Positions 1 to 5,088 of a DNA stretch of 7,983 nt are shown in pieces. Below the pieces are notes generated by a model that saw nothing but the letters and a program-made list of their open reading frames with translations, searched no databases and had not been told where the DNA came from. Position 1 is the stretch's first letter; the number at the start of each line of letters is the position of its first letter. This DNA is from Planctomycetota bacterium (GTDB taxonomy: Bacteria; Planctomycetota; Phycisphaerae; UBA1845): NCBI GenBank assembly GCA_022566435.1, contig JADFIX010000134.1, positions 1 through 7,983 of the forward strand, given 5' to 3'. Made by a program: the position numbers and the translations under genes.

Positions 1-468
1 GTCGCACAGCTCTTGTTCCTCTCCAACGAGGACCACAAGGCGGACGTGAATCTATACGTGAACAGTCCCGGCGGCTCGGTGTCCGCGGGACTGGCCGTCT
101 ACGACACGATCCAATACCTCCGGTGTGATGTGGCCACGTACAACGTGGGATTGTGCGCCAGCATGGGCGCCGTTATATTCTGCGGCGGCGCGAAGGGGAA
201 GCGCTATTTGCTGCCGAATTCGCGAACGTTGCTGCACCAACCGTTGATCGGCGGGGTCATGGAAGGATCGGCCACCGACCTCGCAATCGAAGCCGAGGAA
301 ATCATCCGGCTTCGGAAGACGCTCTATGACATCATTTCCTCGCGTACCGGCAAATCGGTGGAGGCCATCGAAAAGGATTGCGACCGCAACAAATGGTTGG
401 ACGCCCCCGGCGCCATCGACTACGGCCTAGGCGACGCCATCCTGGAACGAATGCCCGCAGCCGATTGA
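1..468 (+). CDS. clpP: ATP-dependent Clp protease proteolytic subunit, 5'-truncated by the window edge
   Basis: This is the serine-peptidase subunit of the cytoplasmic Clp protease, which forms a barrel of two heptameric rings and degrades proteins fed by a Clp ATPase. The open frame runs in from base 1 and 155 residues are visible. By alignment from memory with E. coli ClpP, about 45-57 N-terminal residues are missing. Visible family motifs are NSPGGSV (about residues 21-27), ASMGA with nucleophile Ser54 (bases 160-162), GAKGKRY, and LLHQP with His79 (bases 235-237). The third triad position falls in DCDRNKW (residues 126-132) and aligns with Asn130 (bases 388-390) rather than the usual Asp. 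The TGA stop is at 466-468. No clpX follows. The next gene is a small unknown, so a Clp ATPase must be encoded upstream or elsewhere. Family assignment is very secure; full activity is not. Confidence 0.95.
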   Translation, partial: VAQLLFLSNEDHKADVNLYVNSPGGSVSAGLAVYDTIQYLRCDVATYNVGLCASMGAVIFCGGAKGKRYLLPNSRTLLHQPLIGGVMEGSATDLAIEAEEIIRLRKTLYDIISSRTGKSVEAIEKDCDRNKWLDAPGAIDYGLGDAILERMPAAD

Positions 469-483
469 CCGACTTGCCGAGAC

Positions 484-587
484 ACTGAACTAAAGGGCGA
501 GGCCATTCGTACCGCAGGCATCTTGCCTGCGCCTTCCGGCCTGCACCGATGAAGATGCAGGCAAGATGCCTGCGGTACGAGTTCAGT
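484..587. repeat. Nested inverted-repeat element downstream of clpP
   Basis: The core is a perfect inverted repeat with arms 507-530 and 557-580 (24 bp each) and a 26-nt loop. A second, outer pair (actgaact 484-491, agttcagt 580-587) lies in register around it. Each core arm is also a small hairpin: gcaggca (514-520), loop tct, tgcctgc (524-530) on the left, and gcaggca (557-563), loop aga, tgcctgc (567-573) on the right. The element can therefore fold as one long stem or as two short ones. From memory, similar GCAGGCATCTTGCCTGC-type palindromes are dispersed in many planctomycete genomes, which suggests a REP-like or MITE-like repeat. It may also serve as a 3' end or transcription stop for clpP. 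There is no T-tract after it. Confidence 0.85.
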
Positions 588-666
588 TTGACTCTGCGCT
601 CTAGTGTTAGCCGGCGGCCGTCAGTGGCCGCCCCATTTGTGGCAGCGCATGCCCTCCCTTCTTCCC

Positions 667-690
667 TTCGTCGCTCCGTCGCTCCGTCGC
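667..690. repeat. Short 8-bp tandem repeat
   Basis: The octamer tcgctccg occurs in about two and a half tandem copies inside a C/T-rich stretch. An inverted repeat gcggcc...ggccgc (614-619, 626-631) lies just upstream. Together they fill the gap between the clpP repeat element and the next small gene. The low-complexity composition argues against translation from the in-frame ATG at 604. Confidence 0.6.
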
Positions 691-756
691 TTCCTACCCC
701 ACCATCGCCATTCGCAGCCAGAGCGGCTATGCTTGTTCGGAACTGGAACGAATCGT

Positions 757-1023
757 ATGGGTACGCCAAAGCACAATAGTTCGCATGAGTATCCGCTTTC
801 CGAGGAGCACCGTATGCTGCTGCGGATGCGCGACACGCTATACGAAGGCAGTTGGGAGGACTTCGTCCGCGACCTGAGGACCCGCGCCAACCACGAACCG
901 CATGTCTTCGACACCATCCCCGACACGCCCGGCCTGGAAGCCACCATCCGCCGACACCTGGACTTGATAACCCATATGAAATCCTGGGAGCAAACAAACG
1001 GGCGATTGCTTCAGGCGGGCTAA
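757..1023 (+). CDS. Small hypothetical protein, 88 aa
   Basis: I do not recognise this protein. The frame encodes a charged, probably mostly helical cytoplasmic polypeptide with no signal peptide or membrane segment. The core (residues 15-78) has a patterned, protein-like composition, including the stretch LYEGSWEDFVRDL (28-40), a VFDTIPDTP turn (50-58) and a basic helix with TIRRHLDLI (63-71). I chose ATG 757 because the frame upstream of it crosses low-complexity DNA. No good ribosome-binding site precedes it. A second in-frame ATG at 814 has GAGGAG at 802-807 with 6-nt spacing and would give 69 residues beginning MLLRMRD. The gene stands alone on the + strand, 288 bp after clpP, and its TAA at 1021-1023 faces the convergent DUF2062 gene across 109 bp. 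It is probably real because it reads as an ordinary protein, but no function can be assigned. Confidence 0.6.
   Translation: MGTPKHNSSHEYPLSEEHRMLLRMRDTLYEGSWEDFVRDLRTRANHEPHVFDTIPDTPGLEATIRRHLDLITHMKSWEQTNGRLLQAG
802..807 (+). promoter_or_regulatory. Possible ribosome-binding site for the alternative start at 814
   Basis: GAGGAG lies 6 nt before an in-frame ATG. It also encodes Glu-Glu in the longer reading, so the match may be coincidence. Confidence 0.3.
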
Positions 1024-1132
1024 ATCTCGTCATCCGCGGTTGACAGCCACGGAATGCGGGGTGCGCGCCTAGGCCGCAGCGCCACTCCCTCTAAAGACTA
1101 ATGAATAGTTTGCAAGTTTCTTTGTTGATGTT

Positions 1133-1819
1133 TCATACCGCTGAGTCCTCCCGCGCAAGCCTGTCTTTCTTGGCTTGTGCGCGAAAAAGATTACGACGGA
1201 GTACGCGCAAACGCCGGCGTTCGCGGTAGAAAACAACCCCACGATGAGCCGCTACGTACGAAACAACTCCAAACGCGAGGCCGACGATGGCACACCCAAC
1301 CCATAATTCCATGCTCAATCCGGCGAGCAGCTGAAAGACGTCGATCCAAGACTGACGATCGAAGAATCGAAACGATTCTACCAGATGCTGAATCCGATCG
1401 AGGACTTCGGCGCCGTGCTCTTGGGTAGGCGAAGCCAGCACCACTTGTCCCAAAGCAACACAACCGAGATAAATCGGTCCCATGGTAAGCGGGTTGGTGA
1501 TCCAGACGATCGGAATGCAGACGGCCTTGTTCGCGCGAAAAAGAGCCGCGAGCCCAACGGCGATCGCCGTCTGAAACCCCACCAGCGGCAGAAACGCGAT
1601 CACCATGGCGATGCCCGCCCCGAGAGCGATCGCATGCGGCGTATCATCCGCATGCAAGATGTTGTGAAAAATGAACCTTCGAGCTCGACGGAAGTATCTG
1701 GCCAACTCTGCTATCCTCTGACGTCGGAGTTTCTGCCCAAGAGTAACTTCGGTTCCGAAGCGGAGGCAGTGTAGTGCATCGCGAAGTTCTGTCAGCCCGC
1801 ACGCCGGGGGGGCGCTCAT
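1133..1819 (-). CDS. DUF2062 family integral membrane protein
   Basis: This is a 228-residue inner-membrane protein of the DUF2062 family, whose biochemical role is not established; members sometimes occur beside or fused to glycosyltransferases. The diagnostic part runs from about residue 41: an amphipathic YFRRARRFIFHNIL segment, a small-residue hydrophobic stretch (64-95) with FLPLVGFQTAIA, then a second segment with the conserved WITNPLT motif (107-112). A last hydrophobic segment lies at about 171-191, followed by a very basic Arg/Lys-rich tail (197-223) expected in the cytoplasm. I chose ATG 1819, which has GGAGGTG upstream (1835-1841) with a long 15-nt spacer. An in-frame TTG at 1843 would add eight residues but overlaps that motif. 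TGA is at 1133-1135. It is separated by 278 bp from the heptosyltransferase upstream and is probably transcribed separately. Family assignment is firm; function is unknown. Confidence 0.88.
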   Translation of the reverse strand: MSAPPACGLTELRDALHCLRFGTEVTLGQKLRRQRIAELARYFRRARRFIFHNILHADDTPHAIALGAGIAMVIAFLPLVGFQTAIAVGLAALFRANKAVCIPIVWITNPLTMGPIYLGCVALGQVVLASPTQEHGAEVLDRIQHLVESFRFFDRQSWIDVFQLLAGLSMELWVGCAIVGLAFGVVSYVAAHRGVVFYRERRRLRVLRRNLFRAQAKKDRLAREDSAV

Positions 1820-1834
1820 GAATAATTCGCGCCC

Positions 1835-1841
1835 CACCTCC
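1835..1841 (-). promoter_or_regulatory. Ribosome-binding site-like GGAGGTG for the DUF2062 gene
   Basis: GGAGGTG on the - strand lies 15 nt before ATG 1819, longer than usual. It overlaps the alternative TTG start at 1843, which argues for the ATG. No other good match is nearby. Confidence 0.4.
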
Positions 1842-1843
1842 AA

Positions 1844-2097
1844 CGATTTCGCAAGTTCGGAGCCGCACGTACGCTACTGAGCAGGAGAAAGACGCTGCAT
1901 CCGCGTGGTCAAGCGGCTACATTACAAGGCCCGAATACGACCGTCCGCAGGTTTGCCGCGCATCTCGGGATGCGTTTCCAGCCCCAATAAGGGCGAATGG
2001 TTCATAGCCCATGGCGGGCAGCCGGCGGGCAGCCATGGGTCGGAATACGTGGTCTCCGTCCGTAGCCCCGAAAGGCGCGACACGTTCTGTGTTGCTC
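1844..2097. other. Gene-free gap between the DUF2062 and heptosyltransferase genes
   Basis: I see no convincing gene here. The short open frames on both strands run through repeat DNA. The gap holds the palindromic element at 2008-2039 and, after it, a small hairpin-like string agccccgaaaggcgcgac around 2063-2080. From memory, the pairing of an 'agccca...tgggt' palindrome with an 'agccccgaaaggggcgac'-like hairpin recurs in intergenic DNA of Planctomycetota and Verrucomicrobiota. That resemblance is recollection, not a search result. A promoter for the DUF2062 gene must lie here or upstream, but I cannot place it. Confidence 0.6.
2008..2039. repeat. Palindromic element with an internal 11-bp direct repeat
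   Basis: Inverted arms cccatggc (2008-2015) and gccatggg (2032-2039) enclose two adjacent exact copies of ggcgggcagcc (2013-2023 and 2024-2034). The direct repeat overlaps both arms, so the structure combines a hairpin and a tandem duplication. Confidence 0.75.
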
Positions 2098-3192
2098 CTA
2101 GGCGGAATGTAGTGATTTACGCAACGCCATGACAATCCGTGAAGTTGTCAGATCCTGCATGCATCGGTGATTGTGCCCACATTGCGACAGGCGGCGAAAA
2201 TAACAAGGCGAACACGGAATGTCCATCCGCTGAACGTCTGCGAGCCGACCGTAGGGTCCGGTGCGACGAGGGTTGGTCGGACCGGTCAGGCAGACCAACG
2301 CGCTGCCACAGGCCACTGCGAGGTGAGCCGCCGCCGAATCCTGACACAAGACCACGTCGGCTCGGTCGATCAAGGCCGCCAGTTCGGGAATCGTCGTTGT
2401 TCCGGATAGGTCGATCGGGTTGGTTTGACAAAGCGAGGCGATGCCCGCGCACAGCTCGACTTCGTCAGGACCGCCTGCAAGAATGCAAGTTGCGGTGGAA
2501 TCGGATTGAATATGATCGATGGTTTCGGCGAATCTTTCGACCGGCCAGCGCTTGGTTTCCCATCGGGCACCCGGAACGACTAGTGCAACGCGGGTCGACT
2601 GCCTCACGCCCGCGTCGCTGAGCTTTTGTCGTATCGAATCGTGAGTCGTTTCGGGAATCTTCAGGTCGAACCTGGGCGGCGTATCGGCGAATCCGAGCAT
2701 GTCGGCGACAAGATAGTTCTTGTCTACGGCATGCATCTCCGGGTCGGGCGTGCGAATGTGGTGGGAGTAGAAAATCCACGCGCCCTCCCGGGCAGCCCGA
2801 AATCCGATTCGAACAGCGGCCCCCGTCACACGTGAAAGGAAGCCTGTACGAAACAGGCCTTGGAGATCGATCGTCAGGTCATAGCGGCGGGCGCGCAGAT
2901 TCCTGGCAAATGAAAGAAAATCGCGCGAAACGCGTGGGCTGCGGGCCAGCCGCGCGTAGCGATGGCGATCGAAGAGGATGACCTCGGTCAGGTCCATCTC
3001 ATTTTCCAAGAAGCTCGCAAAGGGTGTGGCGATAAGCCAATCGATCGCGGCTTCCGGAAAGCGCTTACGAAGCCCATGCAGCACAGGTAGCGCGTGGACC
3101 ACGTCGCCCAACGAACTCGGCTTGAGCAGAAGGATGCGCCGAAAGGTACGACCGCGCAAGTCGCCATTATGTCGATCATGCAAAGCAGCCAC
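2098..3192 (-). CDS. Glycosyltransferase family 9 protein, lipopolysaccharide heptosyltransferase I-like (WaaC/WaaF group)
   Basis: Predicted cytoplasmic, membrane-associated GT-B glycosyltransferase that moves heptose, or a related sugar, from ADP-heptose onto the lipid A-core acceptor. The 364-residue length is close to the family's usual 330-360. The N-terminal domain opens with LLLKPSSLGDVVHALP (21-36), where Asp30 matches the catalytic Asp of WaaC. Other signatures are TIDLQGLFRTG (107-117), MHAVDKNYL (153-161), VVPGARWETKRWP (205-217), LAGGPDE (238-244), LCQDSAAAHLA (282-292) and GPTNPRRTGPYG (304-315) in the nucleotide-sugar domain. Four cysteines cluster at 327, 330, 338 and 344. The start is a GTG (3190-3192) with no strong ribosome-binding site, 9 bp after the transferase gene, so translational coupling is likely. 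The stop is TAG at 2098-2100. Acceptor and exact sugar cannot be told from sequence; the HAVD motif leans to the heptosyltransferase I side. Confidence 0.88.
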   Translation of the reverse strand: MAALHDRHNGDLRGRTFRRILLLKPSSLGDVVHALPVLHGLRKRFPEAAIDWLIATPFASFLENEMDLTEVILFDRHRYARLARSPRVSRDFLSFARNLRARRYDLTIDLQGLFRTGFLSRVTGAAVRIGFRAAREGAWIFYSHHIRTPDPEMHAVDKNYLVADMLGFADTPPRFDLKIPETTHDSIRQKLSDAGVRQSTRVALVVPGARWETKRWPVERFAETIDHIQSDSTATCILAGGPDEVELCAGIASLCQTNPIDLSGTTTIPELAALIDRADVVLCQDSAAAHLAVACGSALVCLTGPTNPRRTGPYGRLADVQRMDIPCSPCYFRRLSQCGHNHRCMQDLTTSRIVMALRKSLHSA

Positions 3193-3201
3193 GCTTAGCG
3201 T

Positions 3202-3945
3202 CTAATCCCGAAAACACATCCACCGATTGCTACCCACGAGAATCTCATTGGGTCGAAAGCGGGATTTATAGAGCATTGTCTTGCAGGCCGCCACAAAGTA
3301 GCCGAGATAATAATAAGGCAGGTTCTCGCGCTTCGAGTAATCTAGCTCCCACAGTGCGGAAAACGTGCCCAGGCTGCGTTTTGCGAAATCGGGGTCGAAG
3401 TACATGTAAACGCTACTAAGACCGTTCGGGCAAACGTCGGCGATGCTGCCGCCGATGAATCGTTCCCCGAGAAAGTAAGAGAATTCGCGAGAGGCCATGG
3501 GAGAATCGTACAGAAATGCGACAAAAGAATCGTATTCCCGCGACATGGCACCGTCGTGTTGGCTCTCCAGATATCGTACATATACATCGAACTTCTCCGG
3601 CGTCGGCGTGGGCTCACTGATCTCGACGCGAATGTCGCCGTTTCGACGCAAGATTCGCCGCATGGAGCGCGTGGGTTGGAACTGATCGGCCAGTACCCGT
3701 ATCTGTCGGCACTCCGCACAGCCGCGGCATCTCGGGCGATAGACGACCTGCCCGCTTCGGCGGAACCCCTGGGCCAAAAGGCTCTCGTACACACCCCCGT
3801 CCATTTTACCGGCAAGATACGCCTCGCTGCGAAAGAGCCGACCCGGCAAGTATGGGCACGGCGATTCGGCTGAGACACCGCTCAACTGGTCGTAGGCCTC
3901 CTGAGAAGATGTGATCAGCTCGTCGCCTGGGGTTCCTTCGCTCAT
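3202..3945 (-). CDS. bpt: Bpt/Ate-type aminoacyl-tRNA--protein transferase (N-degron pathway)
   Basis: This 247-residue cytoplasmic enzyme belongs to the arginyl-tRNA--protein transferase family. Bacterial Bpt members transfer Leu from leucyl-tRNA to N-terminal Asp or Glu, making a signal read by ClpS. The N-domain shows SPCPYLPGR (28-36), GFRRSGQVVYRPRC (60-73) and CRGCAECRQIR (73-83), giving conserved Cys30, Cys73, Cys76 and Cys79. A long basic helix with RSMRRILRRN (93-102) follows. The C-terminal GNAT-like domain has MYFDPDFAKRSLGTFSALWE (181-200), LPYYYLGYF (209-217) and YKSRFRPNE (226-234). I chose ATG 3945: the frame stays open upstream to 4134, but that part crosses a 49-bp tandem repeat, and 247 residues matches the family. 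No clear ribosome-binding site is seen. The TAG at 3202-3204 lies 9 bp before the heptosyltransferase. Leu versus Arg specificity is inferred from the bacterial context. Confidence 0.88.
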   Translation of the reverse strand: MSEGTPGDELITSSQEAYDQLSGVSAESPCPYLPGRLFRSEAYLAGKMDGGVYESLLAQGFRRSGQVVYRPRCRGCAECRQIRVLADQFQPTRSMRRILRRNGDIRVEISEPTPTPEKFDVYVRYLESQHDGAMSREYDSFVAFLYDSPMASREFSYFLGERFIGGSIADVCPNGLSSVYMYFDPDFAKRSLGTFSALWELDYSKRENLPYYYLGYFVAACKTMLYKSRFRPNEILVGSNRWMCFRD

Positions 3946-4038
3946 GATTCTGGATTGTAGCCACCCAGATAGTGTATCGCCAGCCTCAAATATGCGGATT
4001 GACCAAGAGCCGGGTCGCTCACGCTCGCCGTACTGAAC

Positions 4039-4161
4039 GCGACCGAATAGGGAGCGTGAAGGGGCGACCGAATTCGTGCTACCGGATAGGGCGCACGAAT
4101 GAGCCCTGCAGCGCGACCGAATTCGTGCGACCAAAGAGGACGCACGAATGAGCGTGAAGGC
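4039..4161. repeat. 49-bp imperfect tandem repeat with an internal hairpin in each unit, upstream of bpt
   Basis: Two units, 4064-4112 and 4113-4161, begin with the identical 16-mer gcgaccgaattcgtgc and share gcacgaatgag at the same offset (4093-4103 and 4142-4152). The parts between differ. Within each unit attcgtgc and gcacgaat form an 8-bp stem with a 13-nt loop. A partial unit precedes them: gcgaccgaat at 4039-4048, then agcgtgaagg as at the end of unit 2. The period is not a multiple of three, so the DNA is unlikely to be coding. It lies 94 bp or more upstream of the bpt start and could affect its transcription or leader RNA. Confidence 0.8.
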
Positions 4162-4198
4162 GACGCGTCCTGAGCATCAGTACCACGACCGTTAGGGA

Positions 4199-4214
4199 GT
4201 GGCCCGCTTGCCAC
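4199..4214. repeat. Small inverted repeat after the DUF554 gene
   Basis: gtggc (4199-4203) and gccac (4210-4214) form a 5-bp stem 29 bp past the DUF554 stop on its transcribed strand. It is too short, and lacks a T-tract, so it cannot be called a terminator. Confidence 0.35.
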
Positions 4215-4242
4215 CCGTGGAATCAACATTGGCGGGACATCA

Positions 4243-5028
4243 TTAGGCCAAGGGCAACAGCCATCCCGGTGATATCCATTCGGTCGTTCGTATCGCCAAC
4301 GGGGCGAGAAAGATGCATGGCAGCATGTCAGCGACCGGAATCTTCTTGATTTCGAGCATCATCATCCCCGTGGCCAGCATGACGATGCCTCCCACGATGG
4401 TCATTAGCGCGATCGATAGCTCGCCCAACGGCTCTGCGACCGAGTAGGCCAGCAGCGACAGCCCGCCCTGGAAGCCGAGAATCACCAGCACACTCGCCAT
4501 CACCCCCCACCCGAAGGCCGACGCCAACGCAAGCGAACAAAACCCATCCAGGCACGCCTTGATGTACAGATAGCTCGGGTCTCCGTATGCCCCATTCCGC
4601 AGACAGCCCAACAACGTGAGTGGTCCGACGCAGAAAATCACACTGGCCATCAGAAACCCTTCTGCGAACCGGTGACCGTCGTCTTTTGAGAACCGACCGT
4701 GGATCCACACGCCCAACGCTTCGATTCGGTCGTGGATTCGCAGCGCGGTGCCGATCAGCGCTCCGATAATAAGCGAGCCGATCATCACGATGGCCAGGCG
4801 CGCGCCATAAGTGCCGCCGGCTTCGACCTGCGGCTCAAACTCGGAAACGGTAGTCGCGAACTTGAGGACACCGGCGTCGACACCGAGCATGATTGTAACC
4901 AGCCCGAGACAAGTGAGCACGATCTGCCGGTATCGCTCCGGCAGCTTGGCCGCCACCGACACGCCGAGCAAAGTGCCGACGATGACCGTGCCGGCATTGA
5001 CGATCGTTCCGTTGAGAATGGACCACAT
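4243..5028 (-). CDS. DUF554 family integral membrane protein (YqgA/YdfK type)
   Basis: A 261-residue polytopic inner-membrane protein of the DUF554 family, of unknown biochemical function and often described as a possible transporter. Family signatures are the opening GTIVNAGTVIVGTLLGV (7-23), KLPERYRQIVLTCLGLVTIMLGVD (28-51), GSLIIGALIGTALRIHDRIEALG (84-106), and the best-conserved block RFAEGFLMASVIFCVGPLTLLGCLRNG (120-146) followed by KACLDGFCSLALASAFGWGV (157-176). Further membrane segments lie at about 178-196, 205-225 and 235-246. The length is slightly above the family's typical 230 or so. ATG 5028 is supported by a ribosome-binding site at 5039-5043; TAA is at 4243-4245. It starts 60 bp after the stop of the large glycosyltransferase with no terminator between, so the two are probably co-transcribed, although no functional link is known. 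Confidence 0.92.
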   Translation of the reverse strand: MWSILNGTIVNAGTVIVGTLLGVSVAAKLPERYRQIVLTCLGLVTIMLGVDAGVLKFATTVSEFEPQVEAGGTYGARLAIVMIGSLIIGALIGTALRIHDRIEALGVWIHGRFSKDDGHRFAEGFLMASVIFCVGPLTLLGCLRNGAYGDPSYLYIKACLDGFCSLALASAFGWGVMASVLVILGFQGGLSLLAYSVAEPLGELSIALMTIVGGIVMLATGMMMLEIKKIPVADMLPCIFLAPLAIRTTEWISPGWLLPLA

Positions 5029-5038
5029 GCGAACGGTT

Positions 5039-5043
5039 CCTCC
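5039..5043 (-). promoter_or_regulatory. Ribosome-binding site for the DUF554 gene
   Basis: GGAGG on the - strand with a 10-nt spacer to ATG 5028. It confirms the start. Confidence 0.6.
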
Positions 5044-5088
5044 GCCACGTCACCGCGGCGTTTCGTTTTTCGGTAAGGTGATTCGATC

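Noticed and set aside
604..756. Upstream extension of the small + strand gene to ATG 604
   Set aside because: The added 51 codons cross low-complexity tandem DNA and have no ribosome-binding site.
332..1033. A long - strand frame opposite the clpP end and the small gene
   Set aside because: It spans the inverted-repeat element and lies antisense to clearly coding clpP sequence, a common shadow effect in GC-rich DNA.
1024..1132. Bidirectional terminator between convergent genes
   Set aside because: I found no GC stem followed by a T-tract on either strand, only a T-rich stretch near 1108-1132.
1905..2132. Open frames on both strands between the DUF2062 and heptosyltransferase genes
   Set aside because: They run through the palindromic element and overlap the end of the heptosyltransferase; composition is not protein-like.
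3946..4134. N-terminal extension of the Bpt protein
   Set aside because: The extra 63 codons translate a 49-bp tandem repeat whose period breaks the frame from unit to unit; the protein from 3945 already has the full family length.
4064..4161. CRISPR-like repeat-spacer array
   Set aside because: Only two units with 16-bp and 11-bp shared blocks and 13-nt or shorter variable parts; no cas genes. It is better read as a tandem hairpin repeat.
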